Positions 9,654-18,451 of a stretch of 64,000 bases of DNA are shown here, piece by piece (within the stretch, counting starts at the first letter, position 1; the number at the start of each line of letters is the position of its first letter). The notes under the pieces were generated by a model. The model ran no database searches, was not told where the DNA came from, and saw nothing but the letters and a program-made list of their open reading frames with translations. The DNA comes from Clostridiales bacterium (GTDB lineage: Bacteria > Bacillota > Clostridia > Clostridiales > Clostridiaceae), in NCBI GenBank assembly GCA_012519845.1, contig JAAYPK010000035.1:1-64000 (forward strand), read 5' to 3'. The position numbers and the translations under genes were made by a program.

Positions 9654-10607
9654 ATGAAAGAGTATGACTTGATTATTATTGGCGGTGGAATATCGGCAAT
9701 GACAGCAGCTCTTATGGCAGCAAAAAACAAAATTAACAATATCTTAATAATAGATAGAGAAGAGACTCTAGGAGGAATATTAAATCAATGTATAAATAAT
9801 GGCTATGGATTTAAATTATTAAATACAGAATTAACAGGGCCCGAATATGTAAATATAATAAGTGAGAAGTTGAAGGAATATCCTAATATAGATGTTAAAC
9901 TTAATACAGAAGTAGTTAAGGTGCAAAATAAGAACGTAGTTAAATATATTAATTCTTCAGAAGGGGTAGTATATATATCATCAAAAGCTATAATTATTGC
10001 TACAGGATGCAGAGAAAAATTTAGTGGAAATACATCTGTTCCTCTTTCAAAATATTCTGGTATATATACTGTAGGTAGTGTTCAAAGAATAGTAAATACA
10101 GAAGGGTATCTTCCAGGAAAAGAACCTATAATAATTGTGGATAATAATTGGGCATTGCAAGTAGCTAAAAGGATTTTAATTGAAGGAGCTAAAATAAAAG
10201 GTATTTTACTTAGTAGTAATTTTATTCCAGATGATAGGGTTATGAAAATACTAAAAGAATTTAAAGTACCTATTATTAAGAATAGCAAGGTAAAAGATTT
10301 AATTGGACAATATAAAATTGAAGGAATAAAAATATTTAATGAAGAAACTAAGCAGACTTCATACATAGGATGCGATTCATTAATAATGTCAGTAGGCTAT
10401 TTTCCTGAAATAAATATTGTTAAAGATTTACAGATGGAAATAGATAAAGAAACTTTCGCACCAGTTGTAAATAATTATGCCACTTCTATAGATGGTATTT
10501 TTGCTTGTGGAAATGTTATATATGGATTAAATGCAATAAATGAAAATAATTTAGATGGATTGGAAGCTGGTAAAGTAGCAGCAGAATATATAAAGTCAAA
10601 ATTTTAA
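9654..10607 (+). CDS. NAD(P)/FAD-dependent oxidoreductase (Glp-cluster type)
   Basis: Pyridine-nucleotide-disulfide-type flavoprotein of about 317 residues. It has an N-terminal FAD Rossmann motif (IIGGGISAMTA), a central NAD-binding region and the C-terminal FAD block SIDGIFACGN. The segment GGILNQCINNGYG plus LTGPEY resembles the small FAD subunit that usually sits beside glpA and a DUF1667 gene in clostridial glycerol-3-phosphate operons, but neither neighbour is present. There is no CxxC redox pair as in thioredoxin reductase. ATG 9654 is used since the overlapping ATG at 9650 reads into a stop. Substrate unknown. Confidence 0.85.
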   Translation: MKEYDLIIIGGGISAMTAALMAAKNKINNILIIDREETLGGILNQCINNGYGFKLLNTELTGPEYVNIISEKLKEYPNIDVKLNTEVVKVQNKNVVKYINSSEGVVYISSKAIIIATGCREKFSGNTSVPLSKYSGIYTVGSVQRIVNTEGYLPGKEPIIIVDNNWALQVAKRILIEGAKIKGILLSSNFIPDDRVMKILKEFKVPIIKNSKVKDLIGQYKIEGIKIFNEETKQTSYIGCDSLIMSVGYFPEINIVKDLQMEIDKETFAPVVNNYATSIDGIFACGNVIYGLNAINENNLDGLEAGKVAAEYIKSKF

Positions 10608-11165
10608 TCTTTTTAATATTTCTGATAGCATTAAAGTATTTCCCAGGGAATTAAGATGGATTCCGTCAAGATAAATATTATTAGTAAAATTATCATTAGT
10701 TAACTTGTAAAAATCAATATAATTAATTGAGTTTTCATTGCATAAATTAATTATATTTTTTCTTAGGATAGGTAATGATTTTGAACAATAATCGTAGAAG
10801 TCAGAAGGAGAAAACAATTTTTCAGCCATATCCTTATTAATTCTTGGCGGGATTCCAATGTATATATTTGGGGTAATAGGTTTAATTTCTTCAATCATAA
10901 CAACTAAGTTTTTAATAATTGAAGAAACTGATTTTCCAGTTAATAAATCATTTGTTCCGCCCATTATAAAAACATATTTTGGACATTTGGAAGTAACATC
11001 ATTATAAAAGCGATCAAGCATATTAACAGTGGTGTTCCCATTTATGCCTTTATTAATTATTTTTATAGGGATTCTTTTTGAAAGATTGTATGTCCATCTA
11101 TCATTACTAGGCACACCATAACCAAATGTAAGACTATCACCTATTAATATAAAAATATTTTCCAA
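10596..11165 (-). CDS. SGNH/GDSL-family esterase
   Basis: About 189 residues, a typical single-domain SGNH hydrolase. Block I is IGDSLTFGYG with nucleophile Ser11, block III is GGTNDL, and block V is DGIHLNSLG carrying the Asp/His pair. There is no signal peptide, so it should be cytoplasmic, acting on acyl or acetyl esters. It is convergent with the FAD oxidoreductase gene and overlaps its 3' end by 12 bases. It lies 12 bases after the RusA-like gene and is probably in the same operon. Confidence 0.9.
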   Translation of the reverse strand: MENIFILIGDSLTFGYGVPSNDRWTYNLSKRIPIKIINKGINGNTTVNMLDRFYNDVTSKCPKYVFIMGGTNDLLTGKSVSSIIKNLVVMIEEIKPITPNIYIGIPPRINKDMAEKLFSPSDFYDYCSKSLPILRKNIINLCNENSINYIDFYKLTNDNFTNNIYLDGIHLNSLGNTLMLSEILKRLKF

Positions 11166-11177
11166 AATACCACTTCC

Positions 11178-11798
11178 TTAAAATAACTTATCAAAACAAT
11201 TTTTACAAATTAAAGTTTTACCCTTATTGCAGGAAACATAATCATTAGATTTAAGTGTCTTTTTGCATATATCACAGGTATTTTCCAAATTATTTGTTCT
11301 TTCTATAGTTTTTGTATTAATATTCTTTTCTATACTTTTTTTTAGAGAGCTATATATTACTTTTTCAGTTTCAATTTCATTTTTATTAATAGAATATGAA
11401 AGCGAAAAGGAACTTTCTCCAAAAAGCTCTAGTTCAAAACGTGGATTTGCTTTATCATAATATTCTTCAGTTATTATTTTTCTAATTTGAGCATCATTAA
11501 CTATAAGACCGCTTTTTTCAATTCCATCGAAGATACTTTTTGTTATATTAATTGTATCTGGATGACGTTTTTCGCTTTTATAGTATACCTTTAATACAGC
11601 TATTAAGCTTTCATCTAAAACAATACCAGGATTTTGTGCTCTAGCAGTATAAGCAATTTTTTGCTCATATAAAGCATATCTATCATTGTACTGTCCAGAA
11701 TTACTAGGCAAAATAGCACGACCTTTACTATTATGTAATTTGAAATTTGACTTTGTTATTGGTGAGTCAAGTACTATTACCTTAGCATAATTTTGCAT
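11178..11798 (-). CDS. RusA-like Holliday-junction nuclease with C-terminal zinc finger
   Basis: About 206 residues. Residues 5-140 follow the RusA layout: an N-terminal strand, an INSK-like segment (HNSKGR), then RHPDTINITKSIFDG and VNDAQI. This matches the family pattern R-x-D-x-D-N-x-x-K ... DD-x-Q-I. Asp81, Asn84, Lys87, Asp91 and Asp102 are kept, but the second acidic residue of the DxDN motif is Ile83. The C-terminus (about 172-206) adds a CxxC...CxxC zinc-binding module absent from standard RusA (about 120-140 residues). RusA proteins are usually phage-borne and resolve four-way junctions; here the neighbours are chromosomal. Assignment is by motif reading. Confidence 0.65.
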   Translation of the reverse strand: MQNYAKVIVLDSPITKSNFKLHNSKGRAILPSNSGQYNDRYALYEQKIAYTARAQNPGIVLDESLIAVLKVYYKSEKRHPDTINITKSIFDGIEKSGLIVNDAQIRKIITEEYYDKANPRFELELFGESSFSLSYSINKNEIETEKVIYSSLKKSIEKNINTKTIERTNNLENTCDICKKTLKSNDYVSCNKGKTLICKNCFDKLF

Positions 11799-11981
11799 TT
11801 TTCAAAATCCTCCTAAAAAACTATATAATTACTGAAATTCATTAAGAAAATTAATGAATTATTTCATAAACTTATTTATAATAAATAATAGAGTTTGTAA
11901 TTTAAATATACATTAGATAATAATAGAGTACAAGAATATCATTAGAGAAAAGTTATTATACGAGAAATAAGAGGAAAGAAA

Positions 11982-12992
11982 ATGGAAGAAAAAATAATAT
12001 TATCAATAGAATCAAGTTGTGATGAAACTTCAGCAGCAGTTGTTAAAAATGGAAGAGTTGTATTGTCAAATATAATTGCTTCTCAGATAGATACACATAA
12101 AAAGTACGGGGGAGTAGTTCCAGAGGTTGCATCAAGAATGCATATAGAAGTAATAGATAGAGTAGTTAAAGAAGCTTTAGAAGAAGCAAAGGTTACTTTA
12201 GATGATATAGATGCTATTGGGGTAACCTATGGACCAGGATTAGTAGGCGCATTATTAGTTGGGCTTCAATATGCAAAGGGGTTGGCCTTTGCAAGTAAAA
12301 AACCATTAATTGGAGTAAATCATATAGAGGGACATATTTCAGCTAATTTTATTGAATATAAGGAACTTACCCCACCATTTGTATCATTAGTTGTTTCTGG
12401 TGGTCATACCTTTATAGTATATGTTAAAGATTATGGGGAATATGAAGTTCTAGGACAGACAAGAGATGACGCAGCTGGAGAGGCTTATGATAAAGTAGCT
12501 AGAGCAATTGGTCTTGGTTATCCAGGCGGCCCTAAAATTGATAAATTGGCTAAAGAAGGAGATAAAAATGCAATAGACTTTCCAAAAGCCAATTTTCATG
12601 AAGAAACTTTAGATTTTTCCTTTAGTGGAGTTAAATCAGCAGTATTAAATTACATTAATAAATGTAATATGAAAGATATTGAAATAAATAAGGCGGATGT
12701 TGCAGCATCTTTCCAAAAAGCTGTGATTGAAGTTTTAAGAGATAATGTATTTAAGACATGTAGCATAAAAGGAGTAAATAAAATAGCAATTGCTGGGGGA
12801 GTTGCGTCAAATTCTGCATTGAGAGAATCATTAATCAATGAAGGGAATAAAAGAGGGATAGAAATATTATTCCCATCACCGATTTTGTGTACAGATAATG
12901 CGGCTATGATTGGAAGTGCGGCTTATTATCAGTATTTGAAAGGAAATATCTCCACATTAAACTTAAATGCAAAACCAAATTTAAAATTATAG
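11982..12992 (+). CDS. tsaD: tRNA threonylcarbamoyladenosine synthase subunit TsaD
   Basis: TsaD (Gcp/Kae1, ASKHA fold), about 336 residues, normal length. It transfers the threonylcarbamoyl group to A37 of ANN-decoding tRNAs. Visible features are the N-terminal [12 protein letters not shown], metal-binding HxxxH (HIEGH), [17 protein letters not shown] and [20 protein letters not shown] precedes the ATG. TsaC, which makes the threonylcarbamoyl-AMP substrate, is encoded at 40919 in this window; TsaB and TsaE are not here. Confidence 0.97.
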   Translation: MEEKIILSIESSCDETSAAVVKNGRVVLSNIIASQIDTHKKYGGVVPEVASRMHIEVIDRVVKEALEEAKVTLDDIDAIGVTYGPGLVGALLVGLQYAKGLAFASKKPLIGVNHIEGHISANFIEYKELTPPFVSLVVSGGHTFIVYVKDYGEYEVLGQTRDDAAGEAYDKVARAIGLGYPGGPKIDKLAKEGDKNAIDFPKANFHEETLDFSFSGVKSAVLNYINKCNMKDIEINKADVAASFQKAVIEVLRDNVFKTCSIKGVNKIAIAGGVASNSALRESLINEGNKRGIEILFPSPILCTDNAAMIGSAAYYQYLKGNISTLNLNAKPNLKL

Positions 12993-13005
12993 GATGGGTG
13001 TAAAA

Positions 13006-14022
13006 ATGAATATGATTCCGCAGTCTAATGGGCTGTATAAAGTAAAAAGAGATAAGAAAGTGGCTAAAAAAGGATACATAAAAATTATATTAATGATTTT
13101 AGTAAGCTTATTAGTTTCTGGATTTATTTTTCAATCATTACATGATTTCATTGGTAATGAAAAAATTTCATCTTCATTATACTATACAAAGGTAGATGGA
13201 AAGAAAATTGAATATAATTATAGTGGTTCTGGTGATTATACAATAGTTTTTGCCGGAGCTATAGGAACTAATTTATACCAATGGAATTCAATAGCTCAAG
13301 AGTTACAACAAGAACTTGGAGTTAAGACTTTTGTTTATAATAGAAGTGGATATGGATTTAGCGAATCTAATGAAATGAAAACACCAAAGGATCAGGCAGA
13401 AGATTTAAAAATTCTATTAAGAAAAGCTGGCGTATCAGGAAATATTATTTTAGTTGGAGAAGAATATGGAAGCTTGATAATGAGTAATTTTGCAGCTTTA
13501 TATCCAGAGTCAGTACAAGGAGTAGTATTAGTAAATCCATATAATGAACTAGAAATTAAAAGTGAAGAATATAAGAAGTCAATAAAAAATAAATATTATA
13601 AAAGTTATATACAATATTTAGGATCATATATTGGGCTAACAAGTTTATTAGATAAATTTAATTTATCATATGAAATAAAATCATTTGTAGAAAATCTTAG
13701 TGATGTTCAAAGAGAAGAATATGACATTAAAAAGAATCAAAAAAATTATAGACAGGCCATATTAAATGAATTTGAATCTTTATATAAATATGAAGATACT
13801 TCACAAAATGAAGGTTTATTAGAAGATAAACCTTTATATTTAATAACTAAAAATGATAATGAACCATTGACACTAATGGGAAATAGTAAATATACAACTT
13901 TATATAAAACGGAAAGTGAAGAGGAGAATATTTCAACTACAGATGGAAAAGCTATAATTGATGGAATAAAAGTAGTAGTAAGAGAATCAAAAAAAATAAA
14001 TAAAAGTAAATCACTTGATTAA
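13006..14022 (+). CDS. Membrane-anchored alpha/beta-hydrolase-fold protein, nucleophile missing
   Basis: About 338 residues with one N-terminal transmembrane helix (about 20-42), then an alpha/beta-hydrolase domain. Fold landmarks are YNRSGYGFSES and the nucleophile-elbow region ILVGEEYGSLI. In active members the elbow is G-x-S-x-G; here the central residue is Glu, so classical serine hydrolase activity is unlikely. It starts just after tsaD. ATG 13006 is preferred because GGGTG lies 5 bases upstream, although ATG at 12994 and 13012 are possible. Function unknown. Confidence 0.8.
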   Translation: MNMIPQSNGLYKVKRDKKVAKKGYIKIILMILVSLLVSGFIFQSLHDFIGNEKISSSLYYTKVDGKKIEYNYSGSGDYTIVFAGAIGTNLYQWNSIAQELQQELGVKTFVYNRSGYGFSESNEMKTPKDQAEDLKILLRKAGVSGNIILVGEEYGSLIMSNFAALYPESVQGVVLVNPYNELEIKSEEYKKSIKNKYYKSYIQYLGSYIGLTSLLDKFNLSYEIKSFVENLSDVQREEYDIKKNQKNYRQAILNEFESLYKYEDTSQNEGLLEDKPLYLITKNDNEPLTLMGNSKYTTLYKTESEEENISTTDGKAIIDGIKVVVRESKKINKSKSLD

Positions 14023-14108
14023 TTATTAAAAATATGACATATTATTGCCATAATAAGCCTATATAATAAAAATATAGATAAGGAAATAAGTGTCAGGGAG
14101 GAATAATT

Positions 14109-15482
14109 ATGTTTGATAATAATGAAAATAACAATTCAATTTCTGGAGAAAGTGAAAATAAATATGATGAAACAATTAGAAATGAAGAAATAAATCAAAA
14201 CAGTACAGATTATTCAGAAGATAATCAAAGTGAAGAACCACTATTCTCAAAGGAATATAGTAGTGAAAGTAATGCTAGGTATTATGATCAAAGTAGCCAA
14301 GGGCAAAATCAATTTAATAATAATAGTGGGCAATGGACTTATTACCAGCAAGATAATGTAAATAATAATATAAACAATAATAATAAACCTAATAAGAGAA
14401 CTGGTGGTAAAACAGCAAAAATAATTGCTGCAGTTGCTGGATGTGTTTTAATTGCTTTTTCTGGAGGATTAGTTGGAGGATATGTTGCAAATAAAAATTC
14501 CAATATTAATACTACTGGACAGAAAACTATAAGTAGTTCAGATTATGCGGCACCGGAATTTTTAAGTAGTACAGATGGATCGTTAACAGTTTCGGAGGCG
14601 ATTGAAAAAGTTAAACCTGCTGTTGTTACAATTTCAACAAAAACTACAAGTCAAGATTCATGGGGATTTAGGCAAGATGTTGAAGGATTAGGTTCAGGAG
14701 TAATAATAAATGATGAAGGATACGTAATAACAAATTACCATGTAATAGAAGGTAGCACAGATGTTTCTGTAATATTAAGTAATGAAAAAGAAGTAAGCGC
14801 TACTGTTGTAAATTATGATCAGCAAAAGGACTTAGCAATGTTAAAGCTAGAAGATGGAACTGAGATTCCAGGAGTTGCTGAACTTGGTAATTCAGATGCT
14901 TTATATCCAGGACAAGATGTAATTGCAATTGGAACACCATTATCTAAAGAATTTGCTTATACATGTACAAAAGGAATAATTAGCGCAGTGGGAAGAAGTG
15001 TTGAGACATCTACAGGAATTACTATGAATTTAATTCAAACTGATACAGCTATTAATCCTGGTAATAGTGGTGGACCATTAATAAATACAAAAGGCCAAGT
15101 TATAGGAATTAATTCAATGAAGTTAGTTACTACAGAAGTTGAAGGAATTGGGTTCTCAATACCAATAAATGAAGTAAGTGATAGATTAGAAAATTTATCT
15201 AAGCCTATTATTACTTTAGGAATTACAATTCAAAATGTAACAGATGAATTATCTAAAAAATATGATCTACCAGTAGGAGTTTATGTAAAAAGCGTTAATG
15301 AATTTTCTGTAGCAGAAAAAGGTGGAATAAAATCTGGCGATGTTATAGTGGAATTTGATGGTAAGAAAATAACTACTTCTGATGAATTAAACGAAGCTAA
15401 GAATGCAAGAGAAAAGGGAGATACTGTTAAAGTTGTAGTTTATAGAAATGATAAAGAAATAACATTAGAATTAACATTGTAA
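14109..15482 (+). CDS. htrA: HtrA/DegP-family membrane serine protease
   Basis: Cell-surface quality-control protease of about 457 residues. The N-terminal ~95 residues are disordered, rich in Asn/Gln/Ser and cytoplasmic, followed by a transmembrane helix (about 100-122). The trypsin-like domain has the triad His211 (NYHVIEG), Asp241 (KDLAMLKL) and Ser320 (GNSGGPL), and a single PDZ domain fills about 365-457. GGAGG precedes the ATG. HtrA proteases degrade misfolded exported proteins. The gene seems to be its own transcription unit. Confidence 0.95.
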   Translation: MFDNNENNNSISGESENKYDETIRNEEINQNSTDYSEDNQSEEPLFSKEYSSESNARYYDQSSQGQNQFNNNSGQWTYYQQDNVNNNINNNNKPNKRTGGKTAKIIAAVAGCVLIAFSGGLVGGYVANKNSNINTTGQKTISSSDYAAPEFLSSTDGSLTVSEAIEKVKPAVVTISTKTTSQDSWGFRQDVEGLGSGVIINDEGYVITNYHVIEGSTDVSVILSNEKEVSATVVNYDQQKDLAMLKLEDGTEIPGVAELGNSDALYPGQDVIAIGTPLSKEFAYTCTKGIISAVGRSVETSTGITMNLIQTDTAINPGNSGGPLINTKGQVIGINSMKLVTTEVEGIGFSIPINEVSDRLENLSKPIITLGITIQNVTDELSKKYDLPVGVYVKSVNEFSVAEKGGIKSGDVIVEFDGKKITTSDELNEAKNAREKGDTVKVVVYRNDKEITLELTL

Positions 15483-15491
15483 ATCGTAAGA

Positions 15492-15519
15492 ACATTTACC
15501 TCTGATTTAGCATAATTTA
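15492..15519 (+). promoter_or_regulatory. Sigma-K-like promoter before the cysteine-rich protein
   Basis: ACA, a 16-base spacer, then CATAATTTA. This fits the mother-cell sigma-K pattern AC-N16/17-CATAnnnTA known from Bacillus. It ends 30 bases before the start codon. Motif match only. Confidence 0.5.
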
Positions 15520-15549
15520 GTATTATAAAACACAACGGAGGTAAAAGTA

Positions 15550-15942
15550 ATGAGCGGAAAAGTAGCTATATGTTCAGTATGTCCAAAAGAAAATCAACAA
15601 ATTGAGGCTGTTATTAAATTACCAGTAGAAAAAAGAGCTGTAATTCATGGTACAGTTTTAGATGCTTGTGGAAATCCTGTTGCAGATGCAGTAGTAAAAT
15701 TGCTTCAAGTGGTTGAAGGATGTAAGTTACCTTGTCCTTTAACTCACACATTTACAGATCAATATGGACAATTTTTATTAGGACCTTTATGTCCTAATAG
15801 AAGATATCTTTTGAAAGTATACAAAGATAATATTCAAGTTAAATATATGCCATTAGATGTAAATTGTTATGAGGGTAAATGTATAGGAACTACTGCAGCA
15901 CAATGTTGTGGAAAGTCTCAAGACAATAATTGTTGTTGTTAA
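15550..15942 (+). CDS. Cysteine-rich protein with carboxypeptidase-regulatory-like domain, possible spore coat component
   Basis: 130 residues with 13 cysteines, including the tail CC...CCC. The central part (about 30-100) reads as a small beta-sandwich of the carboxypeptidase regulatory-like type (AVIHGTVLDACGNPVADAVV ... TDQYGQFLLGPL). There is no signal peptide. A strong GGAGG precedes ATG, and a sigma-K-like promoter lies just upstream. High cysteine content plus late mother-cell expression would suit a disulfide-cross-linked coat or exosporium protein, consistent with the coat genes that follow. That function is inference; no named family member was recognised. Confidence 0.75.
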   Translation: MSGKVAICSVCPKENQQIEAVIKLPVEKRAVIHGTVLDACGNPVADAVVKLLQVVEGCKLPCPLTHTFTDQYGQFLLGPLCPNRRYLLKVYKDNIQVKYMPLDVNCYEGKCIGTTAAQCCGKSQDNNCCC

Positions 15943-15951
15943 TAGATATTA

Positions 15952-15996
15952 AAGGGCTAATCTCAAGATTAGATAATTCTAGTCTTGAGGGCCCTT
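15952..15996 (+). terminator. Terminator after the cysteine-rich gene
   Basis: Stem pairs AAGGGC with GCCCTT and CTCAAGA with TCTTGAG, with an internal bulge, followed by TATTTTGCTT. It makes the cysteine-rich gene monocistronic. Confidence 0.65.
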
Positions 15997-16068
15997 ATTT
16001 TGCTTAATTGAATAGTTGTATATTACTGTGTTATACTAAAGTAAATACACCCTTTAAGGAGAAAAAAT

Positions 16069-17217
16069 ATGAAAAAGAAAATTAAATATGCTATATGTTT
16101 TTTTGTATCATTAATTATTTTTGTAAGTTTTTTTTTAGTGATAAATAATAATGGTCAAGACAAAAATATAAGAGGTAAAATAGTTGTTTGGAGTGATGAA
16201 AAAACATATGATTATATGAATTCAGTGGCTCAAGAGTTTATGATACAAAATACAAAATGCAACATAGAAGTAGTAAAGATAAATGAAAATGAACTTGATA
16301 GTTATCTAATTGAGGCAATAAAGACAGGGAGTTTACCTAATATTGTTGAAATAGGAAGCGATTCATTAAATAAATTAATTGAAGAAGTAGATGGAAATTC
16401 AAGTTTTAAAAATATAGATAGTTATATAAATAATTATTCAAGTAATTATACAGGAAGAATGTTACAAGAGGGTAAAATAGATGATAAGAATATAGGGTTT
16501 CCTTTTACTACTAATCCTATTGTTTTATATTTAAGAGAAGATATGTTAAATGAATATGGATATAAAGGTGAAAATATTAATACTTGGACCGACTTAATAA
16601 ATATGGGTAAGGATGTTTTTGAAAAGAGTGGTGGAAAAATTAGAGTTTTAAAAGCTACAGGTAAAGATTATGAATATTTAATATCTTTATTAGTAATGCA
16701 AGCAATGGAGGAAAGTAATTCTGAAACAGAAATAAAAAAAATAGTAGATGAAAAAATATCAATATTAAAAAATGATAATATATTAAATTATGATGATTAT
16801 GGAAGTTATTTAGCACGTTTATCTTCAATGGAAGGAATGGATGAATTAAGGAAAATTGATACGGAATGCCAATGGACTGCTAATAATGCACCTTCTGTTG
16901 TAAATGGAGGAAATAGGTTTTATTTAATGGAAGGAAAAACTCTGATAACATTCAATAAAGACGGAAATAATAATAATTTATTAGCAGAAAAATTTTTAGG
17001 AGCATTAACAATTAATTCTGAAAATATAATAAAATATTTAGATAATCAGTTATTCTTAAGTTCTCTTTCTGTTTACAATAATAAACAGATTGAAATAAGT
17101 TTTAATAACTTTCAAGGAAAGAGCCCTCTAGTTATTATGTCCAATATTTCTAAGAAGGCTCCGGAACTTGAAGAATATAGTTTATATAAAAAAATAAAAA
17201 ATGAATATATTAATTAA
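16069..17217 (+). CDS. Extracellular solute-binding protein (family 1 type), orphan
   Basis: About 382 residues. The N-terminus has KKK followed by a hydrophobic helix (about 5-26) without a lipobox Cys, so it is membrane-anchored or secreted. The remainder resembles sugar-type ABC binding proteins: GKIVVWSDE near the start, then FPFTTNPIVLYLREDM, as in the domain-hinge region of this class. No permease or ATPase genes are adjacent. It leads into the coat-gene island and overlaps the convergent glycosyltransferase by 8 bases. Whether it binds a transport substrate or has a structural role is unknown. Confidence 0.75.
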   Translation: MKKKIKYAICFFVSLIIFVSFFLVINNNGQDKNIRGKIVVWSDEKTYDYMNSVAQEFMIQNTKCNIEVVKINENELDSYLIEAIKTGSLPNIVEIGSDSLNKLIEEVDGNSSFKNIDSYINNYSSNYTGRMLQEGKIDDKNIGFPFTTNPIVLYLREDMLNEYGYKGENINTWTDLINMGKDVFEKSGGKIRVLKATGKDYEYLISLLVMQAMEESNSETEIKKIVDEKISILKNDNILNYDDYGSYLARLSSMEGMDELRKIDTECQWTANNAPSVVNGGNRFYLMEGKTLITFNKDGNNNNLLAEKFLGALTINSENIIKYLDNQLFLSSLSVYNNKQIEISFNNFQGKSPLVIMSNISKKAPELEEYSLYKKIKNEYIN

Positions 17218-18334
17218 TTAAATTTGAAATACTATTATAAGCTTTTAGGGTTATGTTAGAAGTATTATTCCATGAGAATTGTAAGCTTCTTTCATAGCCT
17301 TTTTCTATATATTCATCTTTTAAACTATCATTATTTAATAGTGATTTAATACAATAAGCAAGTTCATCTATATTATTTGGATTTATTAATATTGCACAAT
17401 CAGAAGTAACTTCAGGAATAGAAGTGCAATTAGAAGTAATAACAGGGGTTTTACAGCTCATTGCTTCAAGAGGAGGAAGTCCAAAACCTTCATAAATTGA
17501 GGGATAAACAAAGGCTTCTGAGGCGCTATAAAATAATGGAAGGATATTGTCATCTAAATATCCAGTAAATATTACATCATTAGAGAGGCCTAGTAGATCT
17601 GTCAAGTCTTTTAGTTTAAGGCCTTCATCTTTTAAGGAACCTCCTAGAACCAATTTATGAGATGTATTCAGGTCTTTTTTTATTTTATTAAAAGCTAAAA
17701 TTAATTTTTTTACATTCTTTCTTGAACTAAATCCACCAAGATATAAAATAAAAGGGCTTTCTATTTTATAGTGGGTTTTAATAAATTCTTTACATGAATC
17801 TTTTGAAAGAGGTTTAAAATTACTATTTGAAGCTAATGGTATTACAAATATTTTTTCACTTGGACAATTTGGGAAAAAGCGTAAAATATCATTTTTAGAA
17901 AAATCTGAAACTGTTAAAATACCTTTTGCTTTTTCAATTATATAGGGCATATCTTTTAAAAATCTTTCTAAATATCCTTTTCCAACAGTTTCAGGAAGAA
18001 CATAGGGTATTAAATCATGAATTGTTACTACGGTATTTATATCCCATTCTAAGGGGAGACCAATGCCGTTTTGAGGAATATGAAAAAGGTCTATTGAGTT
18101 TTCTAAAATGGTGTTAGGAAAAAAGTTTTGTTCGTAAAATCCTCCACATTTTCCAGAACAGCAGAAAATATTATTGTTATTTTCAATTAGCTCTTTCGGA
18201 ACATTACCAGTCCAAAATATATTTAAATCTCTTTTTAATATATGTGATAGATTAAAAACAAGATTTTTTGTGTAAGTACCAATTCCAGAACCGTTGTGAA
18301 GAGTGGCACTTCTTGCATCTATTCCTACTTTCAT
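17210..18334 (-). CDS. GT4-family glycosyltransferase (coat-island copy 1)
   Basis: About 374 residues, a complete GT-B enzyme. The N-terminal glycine-rich acceptor loop is GSGIGTYTKNL, and the C-terminal nucleotide-sugar motif is YPSIYEGFGLPPLEAMSC (E-x7-E). Retaining GT4 enzymes transfer sugars from NDP donors. It is divergent from the first CotS-family gene and similar throughout to the second GT4 at 21314. In clostridia such enzymes beside cotS genes are probable spore-surface polysaccharide or coat glycosylation enzymes; donor and acceptor cannot be read. Confidence 0.9.
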   Translation of the reverse strand: MKVGIDARSATLHNGSGIGTYTKNLVFNLSHILKRDLNIFWTGNVPKELIENNNNIFCCSGKCGGFYEQNFFPNTILENSIDLFHIPQNGIGLPLEWDINTVVTIHDLIPYVLPETVGKGYLERFLKDMPYIIEKAKGILTVSDFSKNDILRFFPNCPSEKIFVIPLASNSNFKPLSKDSCKEFIKTHYKIESPFILYLGGFSSRKNVKKLILAFNKIKKDLNTSHKLVLGGSLKDEGLKLKDLTDLLGLSNDVIFTGYLDDNILPLFYSASEAFVYPSIYEGFGLPPLEAMSCKTPVITSNCTSIPEVTSDCAILINPNNIDELAYCIKSLLNNDSLKDEYIEKGYERSLQFSWNNTSNITLKAYNSISNLIN

Positions 18335-18397
18335 TTATCTCACCTTAAAAACATTATTAATATAAAATATTATTAATAAGTAAAAATGTGATAAATC

Positions 18398-18424
18398 ACA
18401 ATAAATATATGAAAGCATATAATA
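18398..18424 (+). promoter_or_regulatory. Sigma-K-like promoter before the first CotS-family gene
   Basis: ACA, a 15-base spacer, then CATATAATA, a full match to the sigma-K -10 pattern CATAnnnTA with slightly short spacing. Located 28 bases before the start codon. Confidence 0.4.
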
Positions 18425-18451
18425 GAATGAATTAATATATGGAATAAATAC

